Shown: positions 23,846-33,596 of the stretch, piece by piece
Layout: each line of letters starts with the position of its first letter
How positions within the stretch are numbered: position 1 is the first letter of the stretch
Assembly: GCA_009782515.1 (NCBI GenBank)
Contig: WRIY01000016.1
Location: forward strand, 1-48,802
DNA length: 48,802 nt
Direction of reading: 5' to 3'
Source of the DNA: Eubacteriaceae bacterium
Lineage (GTDB): Bacteria; Bacillota; Clostridia; Eubacteriales; Anaerofustaceae
Position numbers and translations under genes: made by a program
The notes under the pieces: model-generated
Database searches by the model: none
The model's input: only the letters and a program-made list of their open reading frames with translations
What the model was told of the DNA's origin: nothing

Positions 23846-26284
23846 ATGCAAAGCGGAATTATTACTATGGTGGATGAGGGTGCGTATGATTGGGTTGCGT
23901 ATTATTCTGAATTTGCAGACAAGCTGATCAGCTACAAAAGCAACCGAGCGGATTTATTAGCTCTTGTAAATAGCGCTCATGTGCAAACTGGGCTCAGAAG
24001 CCAGTTTGCTGATTCTACAGATATCGATCCTTTTACTGTATTTGGGACGTTTAACAAAGGCATCTCTATGTCCAACCGCACTGCTCTGATGAAGGCGTAT
24101 TGCGAGTTGATGGATATAAAATCAGCTTTGCCAACAAGTTTTAGCGGAGTGCCAGTGCTAATGAACATGATGGCTGTTGTTGCATGGAATGAACAAGCTG
24201 CCTCTGATGTTTGGGAGCTATTTTACGCTGCTGCGAAATTCGCTGATGATCCTACAGACGGCAATAGGCATATGTTTGTTAAGTGGTATTCTGAAGCAAT
24301 AAAGCACAAAGGCATAAGCTGGAATCTAACGATGGGCCTGTTTTGGATGCGGCCATACTTTTATCTTAATCTTGATTCGAGCAATAGAAATTTTTTGCTC
24401 AATGGCGATGATGCTCGCATAATTGGGGTAGAGAGTGTCTCGAATCTAAAGCAGTTGCCTGAGGCTGAGAATTATCTCAAATTAGTAGATCTGTGCCGAA
24501 GCAGCTTTTCTAGCAACAACTCCCCTTTTAGAAGCTTCCCCGAGCTTTCCAATTCTGCTTGGGAAGCTGCCAATGCGAATTCACAAGAGCAAAACGAAAG
24601 CAAGGCAAAACCTAAATTTCTGCAATGGTTTGAGCCTTTGGTTAATGCCTTGAAATCTCTTCAAGGATCACAGCCGACTAATGAAGTGTATAAGTATATT
24701 ATGGAAAAGCATAAATTGCCTGATGCAATGCCTAACGAAGCGCAAAGAGGCCAAAACAAGGGTAAATACTTTAGTGAAGTCGATAATGCGGCTGTATTTC
24801 TTGCGTATGAGGGGCTTCTTGATAATTCAGTTAATGATGCTTGGTCTTTGACGGAGAAGGGAAAGAGCGTTGACATGGATTCTGCGTTAGCAAGCAGCAT
24901 TTACGACAAGTGGGCCCGTCACAAAGAAGCTCAAGAAAGCAGATCGGCTGAAAAGCGCTATTGGATGTATTCTCCCGGCGAAAATTCGCGAAAATGGGAT
25001 GAGTTTTATTCTAACGGCATAATTTGCATCGGATGGGATAAACTGGGAGACTTGAAAAAATACCCAGACACGGAATCAATACGGCAAGAAATGCAACATA
25101 AGTACGACAGTTCGCAATCATATAAACACAATTCCTTGGTGGCCTGGCAGTTTGTTCATGACATGCGCGAAGGGGATATTGTTTTCGCCAAAAGAGGCAC
25201 TCGCCAGCTAATCGGGCGTGGCATTGTAGAATCGGGGTATGTATTCATGGCTGAGCGCGATGAATACAAAAATATCCGCAGCATCAGATGGACAAATAAC
25301 GGAACTTGGGAGCATCCTGGCCAGGCAGTAACGAAATCGCTTACTGATGTAACTCCATATACGGAGTATGTAGAAAAGCTGGAGCTGATTTTCGCTGAAG
25401 GCTTTGGGCCAGAGAGTGAAATCAAATACGAAAGCTATTCGCAAAGCGATTTTCTAGATGAAGCATTCTTTGCACAACAGCAATATGAAAACCTTCTTGA
25501 GCTTCTCAAGATCAAGAAAAACATCATTCTCCAAGGAGCACCCGGTGTAGGCAAAACTTTTATATCAAAGCGGCTGGCCTATTCCATTATTGGCACAAAA
25601 GACACAAGCCGAGTGCTTGCAGTGCAATTTCACCAAAGCTATAGCTATGAAGATTTTATTATGGGTTATCGCCCTACTGAGACAGGATTCGAGCTTGCCA
25701 AAGGCCCATTTTACTCGTTTTGCAAAGCAGCAGAGGATGATTTAGAACACGAATACTTTTTTATTATTGATGAGATCAACAGAGGCAACTTAAGCAAAAT
25801 ATTTGGAGAATTGCTTATGCTAATTGAAAATGACAAGCGAGGAGAAAAACTTAGGCTAATGTACTCAAACGAATTGTTTTCTGTGCCTAGCAACGTTTTT
25901 ATTATTGGGCTCATGAACACAGCTGATCGCAGCATAGCCCTAATTGACTACGCTTTGCGCAGGCGGTTTGCTTTTTTTCAAATGGAGCCTGCTTTTGATT
26001 CAAGAGGGTTCATATCAATAATTGAGAGCTCAGGCAATGAAAAATTCGCAATGCTGATTGAGCGCATTAAAGAGCTTAACAATGAAATAGAGCAAGACGA
26101 ATCGCTTGGAGAAGGCTTTAGAATTGGCCACAGTTATTTCATGCCAAATGGAGAGGTCACAGATTATTGGCTTTCCTGTGTCATAAACTTTGAGATCCTG
26201 CCGCTGCTCAGCGAATATTGGTTTGATGAAAAAACAAAGGTTGAAAGCTGGGGAAAAAAGCTGGCAGGAATTTTAAATGATTAA
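23846..26284 (+). CDS. mcrB: McrB-like GTPase subunit with Mrr-N and EVE-like reader domains
   Basis: The product has 812 residues. Residues 1-270 are an alpha-helical region often found before McrB modules. About 275-345 resembles an Mrr N-terminal winged helix (YKYIMEKHKLPDAMPNEAQ, then AAVFLAYEGLLD). About 372-530 resembles an EVE/PUA-fold modified-base reader (YWMYSPGENSRKW, GIICIGWDKLGDL, GDIVFAKRGTRQLIGRGIV). The motor follows: Walker A GAPGVGKT (564-571), Walker B FFIIDEINRGN and the McrB-specific MNTADRS with DYALRRRFAF. It powers translocation for McrC in type IV restriction of modified DNA. It overlaps mcrC by 8 nt. Confidence 0.92.
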   Translation: MQSGIITMVDEGAYDWVAYYSEFADKLISYKSNRADLLALVNSAHVQTGLRSQFADSTDIDPFTVFGTFNKGISMSNRTALMKAYCELMDIKSALPTSFSGVPVLMNMMAVVAWNEQAASDVWELFYAAAKFADDPTDGNRHMFVKWYSEAIKHKGISWNLTMGLFWMRPYFYLNLDSSNRNFLLNGDDARIIGVESVSNLKQLPEAENYLKLVDLCRSSFSSNNSPFRSFPELSNSAWEAANANSQEQNESKAKPKFLQWFEPLVNALKSLQGSQPTNEVYKYIMEKHKLPDAMPNEAQRGQNKGKYFSEVDNAAVFLAYEGLLDNSVNDAWSLTEKGKSVDMDSALASSIYDKWARHKEAQESRSAEKRYWMYSPGENSRKWDEFYSNGIICIGWDKLGDLKKYPDTESIRQEMQHKYDSSQSYKHNSLVAWQFVHDMREGDIVFAKRGTRQLIGRGIVESGYVFMAERDEYKNIRSIRWTNNGTWEHPGQAVTKSLTDVTPYTEYVEKLELIFAEGFGPESEIKYESYSQSDFLDEAFFAQQQYENLLELLKIKKNIILQGAPGVGKTFISKRLAYSIIGTKDTSRVLAVQFHQSYSYEDFIMGYRPTETGFELAKGPFYSFCKAAEDDLEHEYFFIIDEINRGNLSKIFGELLMLIENDKRGEKLRLMYSNELFSVPSNVFIIGLMNTADRSIALIDYALRRRFAFFQMEPAFDSRGFISIIESSGNEKFAMLIERIKELNNEIEQDESLGEGFRIGHSYFMPNGEVTDYWLSCVINFEILPLLSEYWFDEKTKVESWGKKLAGILND

Positions 26285-27308
26285 TATTCAAAATATATAT
26301 TATATGCTTGCTTACGCATTTCAAGTGCTTCATGAAGACAGCTACAAAAAGATTGCATCCGAAAAATTTCCGCACACAGAGGATTTGTTAGCAGCTATAC
26401 TGGCTAAAGGAATTGCCAGTCAAGTGAAAAAAGGCATCGAACGCGAATACATCTCAGCAACTGGCAGCATCAATGCGCCCCAAGGCAAAATTAACATCTC
26501 AGCTTCCCTCAAATCACAATCTATACTAAAGCGCCAGCTTGTTTGTGACTTCGATGAGTTTTCGGAAAACACATATGCAAACCAAGTAATAAAGGCAATC
26601 TCCATGATGCTAATTCGATCGTTTAACGTTAGGGCAGAGCAGAAGAAATCGCTAAAAAAAGTTATGCTATATTTTCATCATGTTAGTGCGATCAGCCCAC
26701 TTAAAATAGAATGGCCGAAAATTAAGTACAGCAGCAATAATGCAACCTATAGAATGCTCATTTATATTTGCTATCTTGTAGCTGAGGGATTGCTGCCAAC
26801 AACACAGGATGGACCTAACAGTATGGCTCAGTTTCGGGATGAGCATCTGAATCGGCTTTTTGAAAAATTCGTACTTGGGTATTATCGCAAAAAATATCCG
26901 GATTATAGTGTTTACCCTGCCCAAATCAACTGGGTAATAGATGATGGATTTACATATTTATTGCCCAGAATGCAAACAGACATTACGATTGAAACAGAAG
27001 GCAAATCATTAATTATCGATACAAAATTCTACTCGAGTACATTGCAAACAAACAGGCGATACAATAGCTATTCAATTCATTCAAACAATTTGTACCAGAT
27101 ATATGCTTATGTCAAAAATAAGGACTCTAGCCGATCTGGCAACACTAGCGGCTTATTGCTTTATGCTAAAACAGACGAAGATACCACCCCGGATGTTAGC
27201 TACCTCATGGATGGCAATAGAATAAGTGTGAGAACTCTTGGCTTAGATAACGATTTTGAAAGCATAGAGCGCCAGCTTAATAAGATCATATCAGAATGGA
27301 TAGGGTAA
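26277..27308 (+). CDS. mcrC: McrC-like nuclease subunit of type IV restriction
   Basis: The product has 343 residues. The N-terminal part (INIQNIYYMLAYAFQVL) is typical of McrC. The PD-(D/E)xK nuclease core is seen in LLPRMQTDITIE and SLIIDTKFYSS: Asp, then Asp-x-Lys after a hydrophobic strand. It cuts DNA after recruitment by the McrB ring. The 8-nt overlap with mcrB shows coupling. Base use is more AT-rich than in the flanking genes, which suggests the pair was acquired. It runs convergently into the histidine kinase gene with a gap of only 21 bp and no clear terminator. Confidence 0.92.
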   Translation: MINIQNIYYMLAYAFQVLHEDSYKKIASEKFPHTEDLLAAILAKGIASQVKKGIEREYISATGSINAPQGKINISASLKSQSILKRQLVCDFDEFSENTYANQVIKAISMMLIRSFNVRAEQKKSLKKVMLYFHHVSAISPLKIEWPKIKYSSNNATYRMLIYICYLVAEGLLPTTQDGPNSMAQFRDEHLNRLFEKFVLGYYRKKYPDYSVYPAQINWVIDDGFTYLLPRMQTDITIETEGKSLIIDTKFYSSTLQTNRRYNSYSIHSNNLYQIYAYVKNKDSSRSGNTSGLLLYAKTDEDTTPDVSYLMDGNRISVRTLGLDNDFESIERQLNKIISEWIG

Positions 27309-27329
27309 GCTTAGCTGAAGGTAAAGGGA

Positions 27330-28664
27330 TCATTCTTTCAGGGCAAATGAAAACTCAGCATATGCCCCCAGCTCACTATGGGCAGCCAGCTCTGCCCCAA
27401 GCTTTGCTGATATATCTTTTGCTATAGCAAGGCCAAGCCCGTATCCGATGTTTTCAGAAGAGCGCGAAGCATCCCCGCGGGTAAACCGATCAAATACATA
27501 GGGGAGCAGCTCAGGCGAAATTCCCTCTCCTGAATTTCGTATAGTGCACACAACGCGCCTATGCTCTCTTTTCAGCTTTACAAGCACGCTGCCGCCTTCA
27601 GAGGAGTACTTGAGGGCATTGTCCAGCAGTATAAAGAGCACTTGCATAACGTGCTCTTTATCGCTAACCACAGATATATTTTCCTCCACCTGCATCGCAA
27701 CAGCCAGGCTCTTGGCTCTGGCAAGGGGCTCTATCTCGCTTGCCGCGCTTTTAACAGCATCGCTCATGCTAAAAGCGCCCAGCTTGAGCGCTTGCCCTTG
27801 CGAATCCAGTTGCGCTAGCGAGAGCAGGCCCTTAATAAGGCCAGCCATGCGATCGCTGTTTGTTATGATAGAGTCCACCCATCTTTGCTGGCTTTCGACA
27901 GTCTCGGAGCTGTTGGCATACAAAACGCTGCAGCTTGCATTAATGACAGAAAGCGGGGTCTTTAGCTCATGAGATGCATCAGCGAGGAATCTGCCCTGCT
28001 TTTCAAATGCTTCCTGCATGGGTTTCACAGCCCTGTTAGCAAAGAAAAGGCTGATGAAGAAAAACACAAGCAGTATGGCTGCTGTTGAGACGCATAAAGT
28101 AATAGATAGCGAAGCCAGCATTTTATGCGAATCTGTTACGTCCAAAAAGCGGATATTGTTATAGCTTTCCCCACTTTGGCTGCTGCTTTGCCCGTAAAAG
28201 CCCACAGCTAGAGGGTGCACAGCATACTGCCATCTGCGCCCGTCAATAGACAAAACGCCTTCAGGCCTGGATTTTTCAATAACATCGCTAACTGCCGCAA
28301 AATAGGCGCTCTCAGGCCAGTCAATGACTGAATTTATCTCTGTTACAGCGCTATACCCATCTACAATGATAGAAAAAGACAGTCCGGCATATGGCGATAT
28401 GCGCTGGGCGATTCCATCAACTAAGAATATATCGTCGCCTACAGCCACTATGCCATGCTCAATTTCTGTTTGCTGAAAATCAGCCCCATAAATTCTGGAT
28501 GCGCCGAAAAAGCTTGGCATTGCGCTATAAGCAAGCTTTGCTTTATTGTCTGAGAGCACCCGGCTATATGCTGACGCAAAAATAAGGCCCATGGCTGTTA
28601 TTACTACAGCTGAAAGCATAGCCATGTTAATAATAAGGATTCGGTTTCTTACTTTCTTAAACAC
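27330..28664 (-). CDS. Sensor histidine kinase
   Basis: The GTG at 28664 is preferred because GGGAGG is 7 nt upstream; a TTG at 28688 is less likely. That gives 444 residues. TM1 (about 10-33), an extracytoplasmic sensor of about 160 residues, TM2 (about 195-218), the H-box FLADASHELKTPLSVI, then the ATPase boxes DNALKYS (N), GEGISPELLPYVFDRF (G1/F) and GYGLGLAIAK (G2). It phosphorylates the adjacent OmpR-type regulator, with which it overlaps by 8 nt. The ABC operon that runs divergently is the likely target; the lipoprotein of that operon could feed the sensor domain, which is inference. Confidence 0.93.
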   Translation of the reverse strand: MFKKVRNRILIINMAMLSAVVITAMGLIFASAYSRVLSDNKAKLAYSAMPSFFGASRIYGADFQQTEIEHGIVAVGDDIFLVDGIAQRISPYAGLSFSIIVDGYSAVTEINSVIDWPESAYFAAVSDVIEKSRPEGVLSIDGRRWQYAVHPLAVGFYGQSSSQSGESYNNIRFLDVTDSHKMLASLSITLCVSTAAILLVFFFISLFFANRAVKPMQEAFEKQGRFLADASHELKTPLSVINASCSVLYANSSETVESQQRWVDSIITNSDRMAGLIKGLLSLAQLDSQGQALKLGAFSMSDAVKSAASEIEPLARAKSLAVAMQVEENISVVSDKEHVMQVLFILLDNALKYSSEGGSVLVKLKREHRRVVCTIRNSGEGISPELLPYVFDRFTRGDASRSSENIGYGLGLAIAKDISAKLGAELAAHSELGAYAEFSFALKE

Positions 28665-29352
28665 GCTCTTGCCTCCCTTTAGCCTCAAGGCGGTAGCCCG
28701 CCCCCCTTACAGCTTTTATAGCAGCATCAGATTTTGCTTCAATGAGCTTTTTGCGCAGAAGCGAAACCTGGCTTTCAACGTTGCTGTCCTGCGCGTTTGC
28801 ATCATATCCCCACAGCTTTAAAATTATCTCTTCCTTTGGCAGGATCCCGTCCCTGTATGAATATAGCAGCTCAAGCAGCTGCGATTCCTTAAGCGTCAGG
28901 CGCGTTTGGCGGCCCTTTGCATCCGAAAGGCAAAGCGTTTGAGGGTTAAAGCTAAGGCAGCCAATGCTGATAATGCCATCATAGAGCAGCTCGCTTTTTC
29001 TTCTTGCCAAAGCGCGAAGCCTTGCAAGCAGCTCTTGCATATGGAAAGGCTTGGCCAAATAGTCGTCTGCCCCTCTGTCAAGGCCGGCTACCTTGTCATC
29101 AATGCCTCCAAGGGCTGTAAGCAGCAAAACCGGCACGCTAAGCCCTGAGGATCGCATTTCGGCAAGCACAGCCAGCCCGTCAAGCTTGGGGAGCAGTATA
29201 TCCAAAACAACAACGTCATATATGCCGCTCATGGCGCAGTCAAGCCCGTACTCGCCGTCCAGCGCAATGTCTGAGCTTATATTGTTCTTTTTGAATACAG
29301 CAGACATTGCTTCTGCCAAGTCGCGCTCATCCTCAATAATCAGAACCTTCAT
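28657..29352 (-). CDS. OmpR-family response regulator
   Basis: The product has 231 residues. The receiver domain has the acidic pair EDE (residues 7-9), the phosphorylated Asp in VVVLDILLP and Lys in YLAKPF. The C-terminal winged helix carries LTLKESQLLELL, ILPKEEIILKLWGYDANAQD and VRGAGYRLE. It is the first gene of a two-gene operon with the kinase, divergent from the lipoprotein/ABC operon 163 bp away. Direct repeats in the shared intergenic region (29450-29479) are candidate binding sites. Confidence 0.95.
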   Translation of the reverse strand: MKVLIIEDERDLAEAMSAVFKKNNISSDIALDGEYGLDCAMSGIYDVVVLDILLPKLDGLAVLAEMRSSGLSVPVLLLTALGGIDDKVAGLDRGADDYLAKPFHMQELLARLRALARRKSELLYDGIISIGCLSFNPQTLCLSDAKGRQTRLTLKESQLLELLYSYRDGILPKEEIILKLWGYDANAQDSNVESQVSLLRKKLIEAKSDAAIKAVRGAGYRLEAKGRQERV

Positions 29353-29449
29353 GCGCTGCTATGCCCCCAATTTCTCTTTTGCCTCATTATATAAGAAAAA
29401 GCTCAAATGAACCTAAAACCACCATCAGAAAACATCGCCAAATTAATTA

Positions 29450-29479
29450 CAGCTATATTTCAGCTTTGTATGCTATATT
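29450..29479 (+). promoter_or_regulatory. Candidate OmpR-type direct repeats and promoter
   Basis: CAGCT occurs at 29450 and 29461 (11-bp period, one helical turn) and GCTATATT at 29452 and 29472 (20 bp). The second GCTATATT could supply a TATATT -10 element. The spacing suits a response regulator that binds as a head-to-tail dimer. Confidence 0.35.
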
Positions 29480-29515
29480 GCAGTTATGGTAAATCTTGAG
29501 GGGAGAAATGTATCA

Positions 29516-31879
29516 ATGAAAATTAAAAAACGAATAGCGTGCTTAATAGCAGCATGCTTATTGGCCATAAGCGCTGCATGCACAGGCAGCGGCAATAAGC
29601 CTGCAACAGAAACTATAAGCAGATACATAGAATCTGACATTACGCCGCCCATTGAAGGGCAGTTTTACAGCTTTTTAACGCCCGAAGGCGTAATAGCCTG
29701 CTATAGCCAGGGGCTTGGCGAGTTTTATGAAAGCAGTGATGGCGGAAACAGCTGGTCCCAAAAGCCCGGCCCTGGCGCAAACAGCGACAGATTCGCTGGC
29801 GTAATCGCAGCTGCGCTTATAGGCAGCGATAAGCTTATAGCGTTTCACCCTTCGGAAGGCATGCTCATTATTGACCCTGATGGGCAGGCAGAGCATTTCC
29901 CTATTGAGGCAATGGATGAAGCTTTGGCAAAAGGCGAATGGGTTATGGTGTCTTTTCTCGCTGCCCCAACTGAGAATCGCCTTGTTGTAGCGTATACAAT
30001 AGGCGGCTTTATGCAGCAGGTGCAATCGGCTGCGCCTGTGGCAGGAGGCAGTACCCAAACAAGCATCAGCGCCGCTTCAGGTTCCGGCCAAAGCTCCGGG
30101 GGCAGCGAAGGGCCCGGCGAGCCTCAAAGGCAGCAGATGCAAGCGCCTGTAGACATGGACAGCAAGGCCGGCATATACGATCTCAGCTCCGGTGCGCTCA
30201 TATGCGATTTGAGCACTGGGGAACTGGTAAGCAATATGTTCCCGGATTTCATGACAGGCGCTGCCTCCGATGGCGAATATATATATTTATTAGGCGCAAG
30301 CGGGAATATATACGCCTATGGCATAACTGACGGCATACAGGAAAGCAAATGGAATATTGGCGAAGACGGCAGCCAGAGGGGGGCAGGGGCAATTGGCATG
30401 TTCAACAGGCAAACAAACTCTCTTGTGTACAGCAATGGGGGCTTGTACGCCGCCACCCAAAACGGCGACATTGTATACACAGGCAGGGGAATCGATACTA
30501 AAAAAGCCATTCAGAGCGAATCATACTCAACAGGCATTCCCCAAAACAGCGTTTCAGCCCTGTTTGCTTCGGGGGAAGCAATAATTGTCAGCATGTCGAG
30601 CCAAAATTCAAACCGTTTGTACAGGTATGAATGGGATGAAAATGCGATTGTCGACAAAAGCAAAATCCTAACCGTTTGGTCGCTTGAGGAAAACGCCTTT
30701 GTCAGGGCCGCAATTGCCGAACTGCGCAAAAGCAGCCCTGAAGCAATAATCAGGTATGAAACTGCTTTGGGCGAGGCCAGCGCGCAAATGGCTTCTGATG
30801 CAATAAAGGCGCTTAATACAAGGCTCCTAAGCGGGCAAGGCCCTGACGTTATTGTACTTGACGGCCTTTCCCTCAGCAGCTATGAGGGCAAAGGCTTGCT
30901 AGCCGATCTAAGCAGCCTGGTTGGCACAAGCGGTGTATACGATAGCCTGCTCAGCCCGTTTAAGCGCGATGGCAAGCTGTATTGCATGCCAATGCAGTTT
31001 TTGATGCCAATGTTTGTAGGCAGCGAAGGCACGCTCGGCAGGGCCGAGGATTTAGACAGCCTTATAGGCATTGTTGAGTCTGGAAATTCAAAGCCGCCGG
31101 CGCCTGAGCCGGGCACCCCCTTTTCCGGCATAGCAAGCCAAGATCGCCCGGAGCTGTATTTCAATACCTTCGATGAGCTTATTGGCCTGCTGTGGATGGC
31201 ATCCTCTCCGAGCATAATAGCTGAGAATGCCATAGATTCAGATGCATTGGCAAAATACCTTGAAGCGGTTAAAGCAATAAGCACAAAATATGCTCTTGCA
31301 GAGCCGCTAACAGAGTTTGGGGAAATGCGAATCGGCTTTTCGGACGGAGGCAATGTGCAGATGGTGCCGGGATCTCTTATGCGCTACATCTCGCAGCAAT
31401 CAAATTACGCAGCTTTCAGGGCAGGAAACCTTCAGCTGCTGCATATGGTCATGGACAGGGACGGCTCTGATGCGTCGCTTTTCCCTGGCCTTAGCAAAGG
31501 CGCCTGGGAGCCATCAACAATCGTTGGCATCAGCTCTGATGCTGAGAACAAGGAATTTGCTGCGCAGCTTATTAATAGCATGCTCTCAACACAAGTCCAG
31601 GAGATCGCCTATGGGATTGGCTTGCCTGTTACAAAAGACGCAATAGCATCACAGATTGCATTGATAAACGAGCGCATGGCAGGCGCTGGCCGCAATAGCT
31701 TCTCTATTGACGCAGATGGGCTTATCTCGCAGCTCAAAGAGCCTTCCATTGCTGATGCTGTGCTCTTTGATATGATAAGGCCAACGATCCAAAAATGCTG
31801 CGAGGGCACGCTCAGCGTGCCTGAAGCGGTTAAGGAGCTGGAGCAAAATGCGAAAAACTACCTTGCTGAAAGATCATAG
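29516..31879 (+). CDS. Lipoprotein: propeller-like N-half fused to a solute-binding domain
   Basis: The ATG at 29516 is chosen because GAGGGGAG lies 10 nt upstream and a lipoprotein signal follows (ACLLAISAAC, Cys at residue 22). The mature N-half has a BNR/Asp-box element (SSDGGNSWS) and beta-propeller-like strands (YIYLLGASGNIYAYGITDG), split by a Gly/Ser/Pro-rich linker near 175-215. From about residue 383 it is an extracellular solute-binding protein of sugar-type ABC importers (KILTVWSLEENAFVRAAI, GPDVIVLDGLSLSSYEGKG, MQFLMPMFVGSEG). It has 787 residues, about twice the usual length. It overlaps the first permease by 32 nt. The ligand is unknown. Confidence 0.85.
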   Translation: MKIKKRIACLIAACLLAISAACTGSGNKPATETISRYIESDITPPIEGQFYSFLTPEGVIACYSQGLGEFYESSDGGNSWSQKPGPGANSDRFAGVIAAALIGSDKLIAFHPSEGMLIIDPDGQAEHFPIEAMDEALAKGEWVMVSFLAAPTENRLVVAYTIGGFMQQVQSAAPVAGGSTQTSISAASGSGQSSGGSEGPGEPQRQQMQAPVDMDSKAGIYDLSSGALICDLSTGELVSNMFPDFMTGAASDGEYIYLLGASGNIYAYGITDGIQESKWNIGEDGSQRGAGAIGMFNRQTNSLVYSNGGLYAATQNGDIVYTGRGIDTKKAIQSESYSTGIPQNSVSALFASGEAIIVSMSSQNSNRLYRYEWDENAIVDKSKILTVWSLEENAFVRAAIAELRKSSPEAIIRYETALGEASAQMASDAIKALNTRLLSGQGPDVIVLDGLSLSSYEGKGLLADLSSLVGTSGVYDSLLSPFKRDGKLYCMPMQFLMPMFVGSEGTLGRAEDLDSLIGIVESGNSKPPAPEPGTPFSGIASQDRPELYFNTFDELIGLLWMASSPSIIAENAIDSDALAKYLEAVKAISTKYALAEPLTEFGEMRIGFSDGGNVQMVPGSLMRYISQQSNYAAFRAGNLQLLHMVMDRDGSDASLFPGLSKGAWEPSTIVGISSDAENKEFAAQLINSMLSTQVQEIAYGIGLPVTKDAIASQIALINERMAGAGRNSFSIDADGLISQLKEPSIADAVLFDMIRPTIQKCCEGTLSVPEAVKELEQNAKNYLAERS

Positions 31880-32732
31880 GGGCAAAGCCTTTGCTTCAGA
31901 AAGCAAGATCGCCCTTGGCTTTCTTGCACCAAGCATTATCGGCCTGTCTGCTTTTTATGTCTTGCCTTTTGCAGATACAGTCCGGCGCAGCTTTTATGAC
32001 GCCCGCGGCAAAAGCTTTATCGGCCTAAGCGGTTATAAATCTGTTTTATCCAACGCGGCCTTTAAGCTGGCAGCGGCGAATACTGCAAGGTTTGCTTTCC
32101 TGTGCATACCGCTGCTGCTGGCAATCAGCCTTGCAATAGCGCTTATGGCCAGGGCTATCAGGCCTGCCGGCACAGCATTTAAGACAAGCTTTCTTCTTCC
32201 TATAGCTGTGCCGGTTGCCAGCATAGTGCTTTTATGGCAAGTGCTGTTCAGCCACAAGGGGCTGGCAAACGCCCTTCTTATAAAATTAGGGGCCGGCCCC
32301 ATAGATTTTATAGGCTCGTCTTCAGCGTTTTGGGTTTTGATCTTCACGTATATATGGAAAAACAGCGGCTACAACATGGTTTTATGGCTGGCCGGCCTTG
32401 ACAGCATTCCTGACAGCCGCTATGAAGCCGCCAGGGTAGACGGGGCTAACGCATGGCAAAGCTTTTGCTATATAACTATGCCTGGACTGTTTCCTACGAT
32501 GGGATTGGTTGCGATACTGTCGCTTTTAAACAGCTTTAAGGTATTCAGGGAAGCCTACCTTGTTGCAGGGGCTTACCCGCACGATTCCATATACCTTTTG
32601 CAGCACCTGTTTAATAATTGGTACCAAAACCTTGACATCAGCAGGCTATGCGCAGCAGCAACGCTCTTGTGTATTGCCCTGCTTTTCGCAGCGCTGATGC
32701 TGCATCAAATATTGCAGGGGGAAAGCTCATGA
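31848..32732 (+). CDS. ABC sugar-type permease 1 (MalF/UgpA-like)
   Basis: The product has 294 residues with six predicted transmembrane helices, the first at IALGFLAPSIIGLSAFYVLP. The EAA coupling loop reads EAARVDGANAWQSFCYITMPG, the docking site for a MalK-type ATPase. It begins inside the lipoprotein gene (GGAG 8 nt before ATG) and ends with an ATGA overlap to the second permease. It forms the membrane channel of the importer with the next gene. Confidence 0.92.
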   Translation: MRKTTLLKDHRGKAFASESKIALGFLAPSIIGLSAFYVLPFADTVRRSFYDARGKSFIGLSGYKSVLSNAAFKLAAANTARFAFLCIPLLLAISLAIALMARAIRPAGTAFKTSFLLPIAVPVASIVLLWQVLFSHKGLANALLIKLGAGPIDFIGSSSAFWVLIFTYIWKNSGYNMVLWLAGLDSIPDSRYEAARVDGANAWQSFCYITMPGLFPTMGLVAILSLLNSFKVFREAYLVAGAYPHDSIYLLQHLFNNWYQNLDISRLCAAATLLCIALLFAALMLHQILQGESS

Positions 32733-33592
32733 CAAAGCGGCCGGCTGTATCTGCTAACAAGCTTTTGATTGCTGTATGCCTTAGCGCGCTGTCCCTTTTC
32801 GTATGGTGGGCGGTGTGGTTTATGGCAAGCGGCAGCCTTATGTCGCTTGAGGAACTGAATTATACACTCGGCCCTGTGTTTGGCAGCGCTGAGGGCTATG
32901 CATATTGGCCGATTATTCCGTCATGGCCAACACTGCAGCCAATAGCTGAGCTGCTGCTTGACACGCCCGTTTTCTTTGCGATGTATTGGAACAGCTTTAA
33001 GCTTGTTATACCGTCAGTTGCAGGCCAGCTCATTATTGGCGCCCCGGCAGCATGGGCGCTAAGCCGGCTTAAGCTTAAGAGAAAAAAACTGCTTACAGCG
33101 GTATATATCATTTTGATGCTTATGCCATTTCAAGTGGCCATGGTGCCTAACTACCTTGTAATAAGCAAGCTTGGAATAATGGATACAATATGGGCAATCA
33201 TCCTGCCGTTTGCTTTCTCAGCATTCCCTGTATTCATAATGATGAAAGGCTTTGACAGCGTTCCTGCTTCGCTTATCGAAGCAGCGGCAATTGACGGAGC
33301 GAGCCACTTTCGGATCTTTGTTAGCATTGGCCTGCCTCTTGGCCTGCCGGGAATACTCTCTGCGCTGGTGCTTGGATTTTTGGAATGCTGGAATGCGATC
33401 GAGCAGCCTATGGCTTTTTTAAATGACTCCTCAAAGTGGCCATTGTCCTTATACCTGCCCCAAATAGTTGCAGAAAAACTGGGCCTAGCAATGGCTTCCT
33501 CTTTGATGGTGCTGGTTCCTGCAGTGCTGGTCTTTCTCTTTGGCCAAAAGCACCTCGAGCTGGGCATACAGGCAACAGGAGTTAAGGAATAG
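32729..33592 (+). CDS. ABC sugar-type permease 2 (MalG/UgpE-like)
   Basis: The ATG at 32729 overlaps the stop of permease 1 (ATGA) and has AGGGGGAAAG before it, giving 287 residues. Six transmembrane helices and the EAA loop EAAAIDGASHFRIFVSIGLP are present. It pairs with permease 1 to form the channel. An open frame extends upstream to 32648, but that part is the other permease read in a second frame. Confidence 0.92.
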   Translation: MTKRPAVSANKLLIAVCLSALSLFVWWAVWFMASGSLMSLEELNYTLGPVFGSAEGYAYWPIIPSWPTLQPIAELLLDTPVFFAMYWNSFKLVIPSVAGQLIIGAPAAWALSRLKLKRKKLLTAVYIILMLMPFQVAMVPNYLVISKLGIMDTIWAIILPFAFSAFPVFIMMKGFDSVPASLIEAAAIDGASHFRIFVSIGLPLGLPGILSALVLGFLECWNAIEQPMAFLNDSSKWPLSLYLPQIVAEKLGLAMASSLMVLVPAVLVFLFGQKHLELGIQATGVKE

Positions 33593-33596
33593 CAGC

